From the NCBI GenBank assembly GCA_048499455.1, contig JASNZV010000001.1, positions 1,120,473 through 1,184,472 on the forward strand: a DNA stretch of 64,000 nt. Reading direction: 5' to 3'. Source of the stretch: CFX5 sp023384495 (GTDB taxonomy: Bacteria; Chloroflexota; Anaerolineae; Caldilineales; Caldilineaceae). The position numbers and the translations under genes were made by a program. The notes beneath the pieces are model-generated. The model worked only from the letters and a program-made list of their open reading frames with translations, was not told the DNA's origin and made no database searches. Below are positions 31,055 through 39,179 of the stretch, in pieces; the stretch's first letter is position 1; the number at the start of each line of letters is the position of its first letter.

Positions 31055-31238
31055 GCGCTGCATTCGTCTAAAAATCCCTACAACAACTGTCAAAGTTACC
31101 CTCTGGTCGGGCGGCAGCCCGGCCTATACACTATCCATACCCCCGATAGGGCAACTGCGTCGATCACTCTGCGCAGTTGCCCTCGCCTGGGTCTTTGGCG
31201 GTGACCGCATCTCGCGGGGTGGAACAGGATGAACAGCG

Positions 31239-31670
31239 ATGAGTATTAGGGTTTTTTTGGTTGATGGGTATGCCGCGATGCGTACACTCTTGGGCATCTT
31301 GCTCGAGACGCAGCCGGGCTTTGTCGTGGTGGGGGAAGCGAGCGACGAGGAGAGCGCCGCCGGCGCGATCAGCTACTGCCAGCCGGACATCATCGTGATC
31401 GACCGGGCGCCATCCATGCATCATAACCTGGACATCCTCCAGCGTCTCCGCATGCTCTGTCCATCCGCCCGGATGATCTTGCTTACATTTGCCCTGGATA
31501 TGGATCACGAAGAAGTGCGTCAGGCGCTTGATTTGGGTGTCCTGGGTTTTGTGCCAAAAGAGAAGGTAGGCGATGAACTGATCGAGGCGATCCGCACGGT
31601 CTCTGCCGGCGAGTGCTACGTGAGCCGCAAGCTGTTGGAGTACGGGCTGGAATTGCCACCGCTGAAATAA
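31239..31670 (+). CDS. Receiver-only protein, partly degenerate
   Basis: A 143-residue protein similar to a receiver domain and lacking any output domain. The phospho-acceptor D55 is kept (IIVIDRAPSMHH) and a Lys is in GFVPKEKVGDEL. The N-terminal acidic pair is reduced to D9-G10, and the loop after D55 is unusual. The last 30 residues (ELIEAIRTVSAGECYVSRKLLEYG) match the linker of NarL regulators, so it looks like a NarL protein that has lost its DNA-binding domain. It may compete for phosphate or bind a partner. Confidence 0.75.
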   Translation: MSIRVFLVDGYAAMRTLLGILLETQPGFVVVGEASDEESAAGAISYCQPDIIVIDRAPSMHHNLDILQRLRMLCPSARMILLTFALDMDHEEVRQALDLGVLGFVPKEKVGDELIEAIRTVSAGECYVSRKLLEYGLELPPLK

Positions 31671-31710
31671 ACTGCAACGGCAACGCCCGGGTGGATGCAT
31701 GGAGACAACA

Positions 31711-32046
31711 ATGATCTACAAAACACCCTCGCCCAAACCCGATCATGTACGCGTCGTCTTTGAGTTGCCCGCTTCCCTCTGGGCGGACCAGGTCTTTCTG
31801 GTCGGCGATTTCAATCGGTGGGACCCGACAACTCTCCCCCTTACCCAAGATCGACAGGGGGTATGGCGGGCCATCCTCGACTTGCCAGTTGGGACCAGCT
31901 ATCAGTTTTGCTATCTGATCGATGGTCAGCGCCACACCGATTTCCATGCCGATGGATGGTCAGCCTATGTCCGTGACTTTCCCAAGAGCGTTATCGCTGT
32001 CTCGCTGGCGTCGATTTTGCCAGCACCGACGGACGATGGTCTATGA
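31711..32046 (+). CDS. Stand-alone CBM48/AMPK-type glycogen-binding-like domain protein
   Basis: A 111-residue protein made of one early-set beta-sandwich of the isoamylase N-terminal/CBM48 type: RVVFELPASLWADQVFLVGDFN, split around the typical VGDFNRWDP, then WRAILDLPVGTSYQFCYLIDG. In AMP-kinase beta and glycogen-branching enzymes this fold binds glycogen or mounts on a catalytic domain. Here no catalytic domain is attached. GGAGACAACA favours the ATG at 31711 over one 12 bases upstream. It sits between two receiver-only genes and overlaps the next by four bases, which suggests a signalling role linked to storage polysaccharide; that is inference. Confidence 0.75.
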   Translation: MIYKTPSPKPDHVRVVFELPASLWADQVFLVGDFNRWDPTTLPLTQDRQGVWRAILDLPVGTSYQFCYLIDGQRHTDFHADGWSAYVRDFPKSVIAVSLASILPAPTDDGL

Positions 32047-32570
32047 AACGGAGAAAAGCTCCCATGCTCATCACCGAGACCCAATCTGCTCGTGGCGCGG
32101 CGAGCACAGCAACACCCTCCGATCCCGCTCTGGCAGTAACCCAGGATGGTTCCGCAGCCGAGGGCTTGACTGGCGCAAACAGACGCCTCATCCGCGTCCT
32201 AATCGTAGACGACCATCGGGCGGTGCGTAGCGCATTGACCGCCTTTCTACTCGCCTATGACGACCTGGAGTTGGCGGGCGAAGCCAGCGATGGGGTGGAA
32301 GCCCTCCACTTTTGCGAACGCCAGCAACCCGATGTGGTCCTTATGGACCTCATGATGCCACGGATGGACGGCGCCAGCGCCACGCGCGCGATCCGCACCG
32401 TTTATCCGCAGACGCAGGTATTGATCCTCACCGGCTCATACGAAAAGCGTTTGCTGCGGGAGGCGCTGCGGGCCGGGGCAGTAGGGCACTGGCACAAAGA
32501 GGTTACAAGCGACGAACTGGCGCACGCCATCCGCGCGGCGTATCAAGGCCACCCGGTGGTCACGCCCTAG
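32043..32570 (+). CDS. Receiver-only response regulator
   Basis: A 175-residue protein: a Thr/Ala/Ser-rich N-terminal tail of about 48 residues, then a receiver (RVLIVDDHRAVRSALTAF, phospho-acceptor D102 in LMDLMMPRMDG, T in LILTGSY, and HWHKEV where the conserved Lys sits). It stops right after the receiver (AIRAAYQGHPVVTP), where NarL regulators would continue into a DNA-binding domain. An alternative ATG at 32064 has its own GGAG. A strong terminator follows at 32608-32650. Confidence 0.82.
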   Translation: MKRRKAPMLITETQSARGAASTATPSDPALAVTQDGSAAEGLTGANRRLIRVLIVDDHRAVRSALTAFLLAYDDLELAGEASDGVEALHFCERQQPDVVLMDLMMPRMDGASATRAIRTVYPQTQVLILTGSYEKRLLREALRAGAVGHWHKEVTSDELAHAIRAAYQGHPVVTP

Positions 32571-32607
32571 TTTTTGCAGGGTTGGAAGCCCGCTTCTGAC
32601 AGCGCTG

Positions 32608-32650
32608 GGTGAGCGTCGCACGGGGCCGCGTGCGACGCTCACCGGTTTTT
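32608..32650 (+). terminator. Rho-independent terminator with a perfect 15-bp stem
   Basis: GGTGAGCGTCGCACG (32608-32622), loop GGGCCG, CGTGCGACGCTCACC (32629-32643), followed by GGTTTTT. It ends the 26778-32570 signalling cluster. The last few bases of the right arm coincide with the start of the acyl-CoA synthetase gene fragment. Confidence 0.85.
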
Positions 32651-32777
32651 GCGTACAGGCGATGGCGCGGCGGCCTCACGCCCACGAGCTGATCATCGGC
32701 GTCGCGACCGACCCCATCTTTGGCCCAATGATCCTCTTTGGCCAGGGGCGGCGCGGTGGAGGTGATCGGCGACCGCC
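32639..32777 (+). pseudogene. Broken fragment of an ADP-forming acyl-CoA synthetase gene
   Basis: This stretch matches 26000-26140 inside the intact synthetase gene almost base for base, including an identical run of about 66 bases (MARRPHAHELIIGVATDPIFGP in translation, given here only as a guide). It has a two-base deletion in the GGGGGG tract (so the frame is lost after FGQG), and similarity ends near 32777. Identity at third codon positions shows a recent copy and not an old diverged domain. It has no start or function. The source may be the gene in this window or a further paralogue. Confidence 0.85.
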
Positions 32778-32923
32778 TGCGCCTCATCAGCCTACCCCCT
32801 TCACAGCCGCATTCACCCGTGTAACCATCGATCATACAGGCCGCCCCATGGCGTTGGCAGGGCGCGTCAAGGTGCAACGCGCTTTACGAAACTGTTATGT
32901 ATAGTATGGTTTGGCAAACACTA

Positions 32924-32962
32924 AATATTGGCTTACAATTTAGCTGAATATGGGCTTACAAT
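32924..32962 (+). promoter_or_regulatory. Two 16-bp direct repeats upstream of the diterpene operon
   Basis: AATATTGGCTTACAAT (32924-32939) and AATATGGGCTTACAAT (32947-32962) differ at one position and lie 23 bases apart, about two helical turns. They are in the AT-rich part of the otherwise empty 552-base region before the class II cyclase gene (32571-33122). A -10-like TATAGT lies at about 32900. They look like tandem binding sites for a regulator. Confidence 0.55.
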
Positions 32963-33122
32963 GCGCAAAAGCGGGCCTATGGCTCGGTTTCGCTTTTGGC
33001 GCCCGTTCACTGCTCCCCCAAGATCTACACTTACCGGAGACGTTTCATCCAGGCGCTATCGAGCAGTTTCAGATCCAACAACCTAATCCAATCACCTTAT
33101 CAAACCAAGGACACCGTCAGTC

Positions 33123-34643
33123 ATGAACGATTGCATTGCTGCCCAATTGACGGAGCTTCGCACGTTGGTAAACAATTTGGGCAAGAAGGGGGGCCACATC
33201 AGCCCCTCGATCTATGATACAGCGCAACTCCTTCGCCTCTACCCACCAGAAGATTCTACACCTGCGCTAACCTGGCTACTGGCGCAACAGCAACCCGACG
33301 GCGGGTGGGAAGCGCCCGACGCCCCCTATGCGCGGGATGTGCCCACCCTCGCTGCGGTTTTGGCGCTCCACGCCCATCATGCGCAACCGGCGATGCGCGC
33401 GGCGGTCGATGCAGGTCTGGCCTTTTTGCGCCGCCAGGCAGAGAAATGGGTCGATGTTCCCATCGATGCATTGCCGATTGCTGCTGAAGTCATACTGCCC
33501 TATTTGGTGGAAGAGGCAAATGCGCTGGGCATTGCGCTCGACCGCAAGCCCTATGCGCCGCTCTATGCGCTTGGGCAATCCAAAGTGCAGCGAGTGCGTC
33601 GCCGCGCCCTTCAACTGGGGACGCCCCCAACCCATTCCTGGGAGGCGCTGGGGATGCCGGTTTCGTCGGTTGGGCCAGACCATTCGGGCGGCATTGGGCA
33701 CAGCCCTGCCGCAACGGCGGCCTGGTTGCGCCAGGCCGAGCAGGAGCCGGCCCTTGCGGAAGCATGTGCGACGGCGCGCCACTATTTGGCCGGCGCTGCA
33801 CACGCCACTGGGCTGGACCTGCCGGGGGTCGTCCCCAATGTGTGGCCGGTCACAGGGTTTGAGCTTGCCTATGCCCCCTATACGCTGCTGGTCACCGGCC
33901 TACTGGACCATCCCGCGCTCCAGGCCGCAATCCAGCCCCTCTTGGACGAACTTTGGATCATCATGCAGCGGGGTCACGGCGTCAGCTTTGGCGAGTATTT
34001 TATGGCTGACGTGGATGACACCGGGCTTGCAATGGCCGTGCTCCATGCAAGCGGGCGCCAGGTGAACCCGTCGGTGGTCTTGCAGTTTCGGGATGGCGAC
34101 CATTTCTGCACCTTTCCGCACGAACTCAACCCTTCTGTTTTTGCCAATGCCCATGCGCTCTACGGCCTCGTGGCGGCGGGGGGGCGTGATGCGGGCGCGG
34201 AACGTTTTTTGTGCAACCGCCAGTGCGCCGACGGACGTTGGCTGGCCGACAAGCTGCATAGTTCGTGGCTTTATACCACGCTCGAAGTTGTGCTTGTTTT
34301 GAGCCGTTTGGGATACCAGGCCGAAGTGCAGCGCGCTGGCGCGGCGCTGATCCAATACCAAAAAGCAGACGGCGGTTGGGGCAGCGGCCAGCGCGCCACC
34401 CGAATAGAGACAAGTTTCGCCCTGATCATCTTTTCGGTGTTGCGCCAATACCAGCTTCTCGACGAGGCAGGCTATGCGGCCCTTGCGCGCGGCCATGCCT
34501 GGCTGAGCCAGACCTACCGGCCCCATGCGCTGGCGGATGATCGGTTCTGGCTGGGAAAGGTCCCCTATACCCCCTATCGGGTGGATCGCATCTATGAAAT
34601 CAGCGCACTCCTGTCCATTGCCATGGAAAGGGTCTTGGCATGA
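33123..34643 (+). CDS. Class II diterpene cyclase (copalyl/kolavenyl/halimadienyl diphosphate synthase type)
   Basis: A 506-residue protein with the terpene cyclase/squalene-hopene alpha-barrel architecture: SIYDTAQLLRLYP at the N-terminus, QW-like repeats QQQPDGGWEAPDAPY near 57 and QKADGGWGSGQR near 410. The class II catalytic motif DVDDT is at 296-300 in FMADVDDTGLAMAVL. That motif protonates geranylgeranyl diphosphate to a bicyclic diphosphate. The class I DDxxD motif is not seen. Length fits the bacterial enzymes Rv3377c of M. tuberculosis and Haur_2145 of Herpetosiphon. The next gene encodes the partner that removes the diphosphate. The stop overlaps its start (ATGA). The exact skeleton made cannot be told from sequence. 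Confidence 0.85.
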   Translation: MNDCIAAQLTELRTLVNNLGKKGGHISPSIYDTAQLLRLYPPEDSTPALTWLLAQQQPDGGWEAPDAPYARDVPTLAAVLALHAHHAQPAMRAAVDAGLAFLRRQAEKWVDVPIDALPIAAEVILPYLVEEANALGIALDRKPYAPLYALGQSKVQRVRRRALQLGTPPTHSWEALGMPVSSVGPDHSGGIGHSPAATAAWLRQAEQEPALAEACATARHYLAGAAHATGLDLPGVVPNVWPVTGFELAYAPYTLLVTGLLDHPALQAAIQPLLDELWIIMQRGHGVSFGEYFMADVDDTGLAMAVLHASGRQVNPSVVLQFRDGDHFCTFPHELNPSVFANAHALYGLVAAGGRDAGAERFLCNRQCADGRWLADKLHSSWLYTTLEVVLVLSRLGYQAEVQRAGAALIQYQKADGGWGSGQRATRIETSFALIIFSVLRQYQLLDEAGYAALARGHAWLSQTYRPHALADDRFWLGKVPYTPYRVDRIYEISALLSIAMERVLA

Positions 34644-35527
34644 TGCAAACAGCAACACCGAGCCTGGCGGACTTTCTCGCCGCGCCCGCCGCAGCAATTG
34701 CCGGGGTGGCGCCGGCAACGGTTGTCTATGCGCCGGGCGGCACCCGGCGCCAGGCTGTATTCGAGGGGATCGAGCCGTGGAGCGAGGAATTTATCGATTG
34801 GGCGTGGAAGCACACCATGGCGAGCGCCGAGTTGCTTTTTCGGCATGGCGTGCGCAACCTGCTGCTCACCGCGCTCACGCCGGGCAACTTTCGAGAGGTC
34901 AATCGCTACCGCGCCCAGTTGCTCGAACGGACAGCGTCCTTTATCGCCGGGGCCGACGCGCTTGCCACCTATCAGCGATTTGGGTGGCGGGTTCGATTGA
35001 TTGGCGCTGAATGCGCGCCTGAGCTTGCCGCCGCGGCCGCGCATCTACGGCGCTCCACGGCGGCCGATGGCGCCCACACCATCTATTGGACGGTGGCGCC
35101 CGACGAGGATAGCTTTTGGCAGTCACTGTGGGCGATCGCACAACAGACACAATTCAGCACGCGCGCCGAGGCGATTCATGCGTTGTATGGCGAAGAGATC
35201 GAACCGGCCACCCTCTATTTGGCGTTTGGCAAACCGTTGATTTCGCAAGCGATCATCCCGCCATTGCTTCAGGGGGAGCTCCATTGCTATTGGAGCCAGC
35301 AACCAGGCTATACCCTGACCGAGCAGCAGCTTCGCACGATCCTCTATGACTATGCCCACCTGCGCCCTACCTGGCGCGAGGAAAAGCTGGAGCGCGCCCA
35401 CGAGGCGCTGGCGCATCGTCAGGCATGGCAAGAGGGCCCCATTCTTGGCTTGGGCATGCGACTCGGCCCCTTCTGGTATCCTGCGCCCATGTCGTCGCAG
35501 GCGTGGCCGAGCGTGGATGAAACGTGA
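34640..35527 (+). CDS. Diterpene synthase of the Rv3378c / kolavelool synthase type (cis-prenyltransferase fold)
   Basis: A 295-residue protein that follows Rv3378c (tuberculosinol/tuberculosinyl-adenosine synthase) from end to end: GGTRRQAVFEGIEPW, a helix with LLFRHGVRNLLLTALTP, ALYGEEIEPATLYLAFGKP, and LTEQQLRTILYDYAHLRP. This family has an undecaprenyl-diphosphate-synthase-like fold and acts on the bicyclic diphosphate from the class II enzyme, releasing a diterpene alcohol or transferring the group to an acceptor. In Rv3378c the first motif is DGTRR; here it is GGTRR, so the Asp is missing. Two adjacent ATGs (34640, 34643) are possible starts. It ends two bases before the convergent kinase gene. 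Confidence 0.8.
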   Translation: MMQTATPSLADFLAAPAAAIAGVAPATVVYAPGGTRRQAVFEGIEPWSEEFIDWAWKHTMASAELLFRHGVRNLLLTALTPGNFREVNRYRAQLLERTASFIAGADALATYQRFGWRVRLIGAECAPELAAAAAHLRRSTAADGAHTIYWTVAPDEDSFWQSLWAIAQQTQFSTRAEAIHALYGEEIEPATLYLAFGKPLISQAIIPPLLQGELHCYWSQQPGYTLTEQQLRTILYDYAHLRPTWREEKLERAHEALAHRQAWQEGPILGLGMRLGPFWYPAPMSSQAWPSVDET

Positions 35528-35529
35528 GG

Positions 35530-37836
35530 CTAGTGGGCGCCGTTGTGGCTGTGTGTTTCGCGTTTGGCGACCTGTAGATGGGGATGGATCTGTTGGAGGA
35601 GCGACTCGGTTGTGAAGGGTTTTTGAATAAAGCCGGTCAACCCCTTGTTCACAAACCGATCCATCACCTCGTGCTCGCTATAGCCGGAAACCAACAAGAC
35701 GGGGATGCGCGCATTGCGTGCGCGCAACTCGTAAAAGACGTCTTCGCCGCTCATCCCAGGCATAGAGAGGTCGAGCAGCACCAGGGCCAGTTCCTGTTCG
35801 TGCTGGCGGAAGAGATGAATCCCTGTTGGCCCATTGGGCGCCGTGATAACCTGTAGCCCAGCTGCGCCAAGGATCTCGGCCATGGCTTCGCGCACCATAT
35901 CCTCATCATCGACGACCAGAACAAGGCCATTGGCGGTGGCTGCCGGCCGCGCGTTGTCGGATTCGTTGGGCAGAGGCAAGGCTTCGGTAAGGGCGGGGAA
36001 GAGCAATGTAAAGGTTGTCCCCTGGTCAACCGTGCTGACCACGTGGAGTCCCCCCTGGTGTGAGCGCATGATCCCCAAGACACTCGCCAACCCTAAGCCG
36101 CGCCCGGTGAATTTGGTGGTAAAGAACGGATCAAAGATCTTGGACAGCGTTTTGGCGTCCATACCGCTGCCCGTATCGCTGACCTCCAACTTGACATAGC
36201 GCCCCTCGGCCAGAGGGATGCCCGTCCATTGCCAATAGTAGCCCTCTTCGTTGGTCAGTTCGTGTATCTCGGTCACCACCGAAACTTCCCCGGCTTTTTG
36301 CCCGATGGCGTCGGCGCTGTTGAGGATCAGATTCATGATCAGTTGCTGAATTTGGCCGCGATCACCCATCATCAATGGAATCGAACCGGAGAGGTGAGAG
36401 TTCAGCTCAATGCTTTTGGGGATCGCAGCCGAAAACAGATGAAGGTTGTCGGTGATCAGATCATTCAGATCGAGCGGCCGGATTTCGGATTGGTTGCGGC
36501 CACTGTAGTTGAGCATTTGGCGCGTGAGCTCGGTAGCGCGTTCGGCGGCTTTGATGGTTGACTGAACATGGCGCACCGCCGGGTGATCAGCCGGCACCTT
36601 GGCCAACGCAAAGGACATCTGCAATAACATTGCTGTCAGCAAATTATTAAAGTCGTGGGCCACGCCTCCGGCCAAAACGCCCAGGCTCTCCAGTTTTTGG
36701 GCCTGGAACATCGCGGCCTCGGCCTGTTTTTGTTCCGTAACGTCGGTTGAAATCAGAATCAGCGCCGTGATTTCCCCGTCCTCCTTGATGACGCCGACTC
36801 GATTTACCTGCCAATGGTGCCCTCTTTCTGTGATCTCTTCACTTTCATAGGCGGTCGTTTCGCCGGTTGCCATTGCACGGGCCAAACTCTGTTTCAGCGC
36901 CGTCTGGTCTCTCGAGTGGGAATGGAGCGAAGCCACATCGGCGCCAAGCAACGTCTCGGGCAGGCGGCCGCCAACCGCCCGGTTCACAAAGGTGATGAGG
37001 CCATCTGGGGTGATCAACGCGATCAACTCGGGCACATTGGTGGCGAGTGACCGCCAGCTGGCCTCAGACTTGCGCAACGCGTCCAGCACAAGTTGCCGCT
37101 CTTCGATCTCGGCCTCGAGTCTGATGTTTGTCTGTCTCAATTCCTCTGTGCGCCGCCTTACCCGGTCCTCGAGTTCATTATGCGCCTCGCGCAGCCGACT
37201 CTGACTCACCTGTAGCTCTTGATTGGCGGTCGCCAGCGCGGCGGCGGTCTGACGCGTCTCTTCGGCTTTTTCCTCCACCCTGCGGACGACGGCATTGAGA
37301 AAGATTGTATTCAGCGCGATGGTAAAGAAGACAACGGCTACATCATCGAAGATAGAGCGGGCGCCGGGCGTCGGGCTTAGCACGCCGACCCACTCCAGAT
37401 AGAAGACGCCGCTGATGGTGGCAACACAGAGGGCGGCCAGCAAATTCATGCTGCGCCTTCCCAACAACAGGCCTGCCAGCGGGATCAGCGCAAAATAAGC
37501 CATAACGTTGGGGGTGCGAATGCTTTCAAAGACCACTGCGTTGAGGTAGGTGATCAAAACGAATATGACCACCAGCAAGAGGTACGCCGCAACACGCACA
37601 TAGCCGCGCCGCGTGAGGATCAAAATACCGGTGCTCGCCGCCAAGCCAATCGTGTTCGTAATCACAATGGGCGATGAGGCGTCCTGGTCTAGGATGCCAA
37701 AAAGGATGGCGCCCAGATCGGCAACCAGCAGCGTGATTAGAACAAGCAACAACCAGTTGAGCCACCGGGCAGCTCGTGTCTGTTCGTCGTCAGGGAAAGT
37801 CGGTGCAGAGAGCCATCGCCTTAGGGAACGCCACAT
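35530..37836 (-). CDS. Membrane-bound hybrid sensor histidine kinase
   Basis: A 768-residue protein from the ATG at 37836. A N-terminal sensor of about six membrane helices (LNWLLLVLITLLVADLGAI to VFFTIALNTIFLNAVV, about 25-195) resembles a 5TM/7TM-like module. A coiled coil follows, then a PAS domain (EASWRSLATNVPELIALITPD), HisKA with the phospho-acceptor in AGGVAHDFNNLLTAML, an ATPase domain (DTGSGMD, GRGLGLASVLGI) and a C-terminal receiver (VLVVDDEDMVREAM, LLDLSMPGMSGED). An upstream in-frame ATG exists 25 codons earlier but the intervening residues are not typical. It converges on the diterpene operon, and no cognate regulator is adjacent. Confidence 0.9.
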   Translation of the reverse strand: MWRSLRRWLSAPTFPDDEQTRAARWLNWLLLVLITLLVADLGAILFGILDQDASSPIVITNTIGLAASTGILILTRRGYVRVAAYLLLVVIFVLITYLNAVVFESIRTPNVMAYFALIPLAGLLLGRRSMNLLAALCVATISGVFYLEWVGVLSPTPGARSIFDDVAVVFFTIALNTIFLNAVVRRVEEKAEETRQTAAALATANQELQVSQSRLREAHNELEDRVRRRTEELRQTNIRLEAEIEERQLVLDALRKSEASWRSLATNVPELIALITPDGLITFVNRAVGGRLPETLLGADVASLHSHSRDQTALKQSLARAMATGETTAYESEEITERGHHWQVNRVGVIKEDGEITALILISTDVTEQKQAEAAMFQAQKLESLGVLAGGVAHDFNNLLTAMLLQMSFALAKVPADHPAVRHVQSTIKAAERATELTRQMLNYSGRNQSEIRPLDLNDLITDNLHLFSAAIPKSIELNSHLSGSIPLMMGDRGQIQQLIMNLILNSADAIGQKAGEVSVVTEIHELTNEEGYYWQWTGIPLAEGRYVKLEVSDTGSGMDAKTLSKIFDPFFTTKFTGRGLGLASVLGIMRSHQGGLHVVSTVDQGTTFTLLFPALTEALPLPNESDNARPAATANGLVLVVDDEDMVREAMAEILGAAGLQVITAPNGPTGIHLFRQHEQELALVLLDLSMPGMSGEDVFYELRARNARIPVLLVSGYSEHEVMDRFVNKGLTGFIQKPFTTESLLQQIHPHLQVAKRETHSHNGAH

Positions 37837-38278
37837 GAATACAAACCTCAACGAGCAACTCAAGGCGTCTACCCAGCCTACGCAAACAGGCAAAGAAGAT
37901 AGCGGACGCACAGGTTATCAATCGATCACAAGCAGAACTAGCCTGCAAAAACATTGTACACAATCAATTGTACATGATCATTAGAAGATTGAGATCAGCC
38001 ACTTGACGTAATTTCCTACCCTCAATGCCGATCCGAATCAATTTGCGACAAACTCCATGCATCGGTGTGGCTGTTGGGGCTTGCAATCATGGTGTGGATG
38101 GCTTAGGCGTGAGCGCCACAGAAATAATACCCGATCCAGGCGCGAAGCATCGAATGGCGAGAGGGTTCTCGTCATTCGATGATCCCAAAATAATGCCTAT
38201 CTTGTCAGGAAGTCACCAACGAATTCGCAGCGCCTTGTGACGGTCAGTCCGCTGTGCTGGCATCTCGCCACAGACTGC
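37837..38278. other. Intergenic region upstream of the hybrid kinase
   Basis: About 440 bases without a convincing gene. It contains two copies of ATTGTACA at 37953-37960 and 37967-37974, 14 bases apart and about 120 bases upstream of the kinase start. These could be regulator sites because each contains the palindrome TGTACA. Nothing else of note is seen in 37990-38278. Confidence 0.4.
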
Positions 38279-38725
38279 TCATGGACGCCGGGGGCCTGGC
38301 ATGATGCACCAGAGCGTATGCTCAACACTGAGCCCACAACAGGGGCATGCCTGCTGAGAGAAGGCTTCTGACGTAGAGATTTCGCTATATGAAGCCAATA
38401 GGTCTGGGAGAGGGTGCGCATTCTGGGCGGCGCTCATCCCCGCCGGCAAGAGGTGGGCGCCGATATACCAATAGACGCGATGCTCATGACAGACAGCGTA
38501 ACGTTTGCGCCCTATCTGCAAGACCTCTTCGCTGTCGCCACAGTAGGGACAGCCGCCCAAAAATGTGTCTGCATAAAAGCCTGGATCACCGGTCGCCTGC
38601 ACCACCTCGGTAATGGCGGCGGCCAACGTCTGCGCATCGGCCATTGCCCCTTGCTTGTATAGTTTATGGGCCAGCGAACGCAATACCTCAACGGTAGCAA
38701 AGTGAATGTTCGGTTTTGTGTCCAT
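38279..38725 (-). CDS. Small zinc-ribbon-like protein, unknown function
   Basis: A 148-residue protein with two paired-cysteine knuckles: CPYCGDSEEVLQIG with a later CHEHRVYWYIG, and CPCCGLSVEHTLWC near the C-terminus. The N-terminal half (NIHFATVEVLRSLAHKLY to AITEVVQATGDP) is helical. The knuckles suggest zinc binding, as in small nucleic-acid- or protein-binding factors, but no family was recognised. The ATG at 38725 (MDTKPNIHF) follows AAGGG; a longer upstream reading has poor composition. GC content is lower than in its neighbours. Confidence 0.55.
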   Translation of the reverse strand: MDTKPNIHFATVEVLRSLAHKLYKQGAMADAQTLAAAITEVVQATGDPGFYADTFLGGCPYCGDSEEVLQIGRKRYAVCHEHRVYWYIGAHLLPAGMSAAQNAHPLPDLLASYSEISTSEAFSQQACPCCGLSVEHTLWCIMPGPRRP

Positions 38726-39035
38726 TGTGCAAGACCCTTGTAACGATTTCCGCATTGACGATAACCTGAAAAGCCCGCCAGGATTGACTTCAACATTGTC
38801 GTGCCGCCACGGCGCCATTTGAAGAATTCCAGACGCACCACCATTTTCTGAGCAGGCTCCTGTTATGTTTATCGCACGGGAGTGTTTGATCCTTTCCCTT
38901 TTGGCAAAGACACAACAAAAGTTAATGGTTGTCTTAGCCTTACGTATGAGACCGAGCATCGCACAGAAGCGCCCGCACGGCCACCCGTTGTTCACAAAAC
39001 CTTAACATTTGATGCGACCAGGGTTAACGGGTATA

Positions 39036-39091
39036 GTACAACCTGAATTCAAGGTACAACGTAATACACCCCAATTGGTGTATTTTTGTAC
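39036..39091. promoter_or_regulatory. Compound inverted repeat with GTACAAC boxes upstream of the nuclease gene
   Basis: Within the 454-base gap 38726-39179. GTACAAC occurs at 39036-39042 and 39054-39060. The second copy starts a two-part stem: GTACAA (39054-39059) with TTGTAC (39086-39091) outside, AATACACC (39063-39070) with GGTGTATT (39077-39084) inside, and CCAATT as the loop. The T-run TATTTTTG fits a terminator, but no rightward gene lies upstream. A dyad operator for the nuclease gene or for the leftward zinc-ribbon gene is as likely. Nothing else was recognised in this gap. Confidence 0.5.
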
Positions 39092-39179
39092 TTGATGGCG
39101 ATGCCACACGTTTGTTCAATCCTCCATCAACTGCAACATCACTCAACATCCATGTTGTCATCAATTGAGGAGATCGCTC

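Noticed and set aside
39063..39084. AATACACC/GGTGTATT stem with T-run as a plain terminator
   Set aside because: No rightward gene lies upstream to terminate; kept only as part of a compound regulatory repeat.
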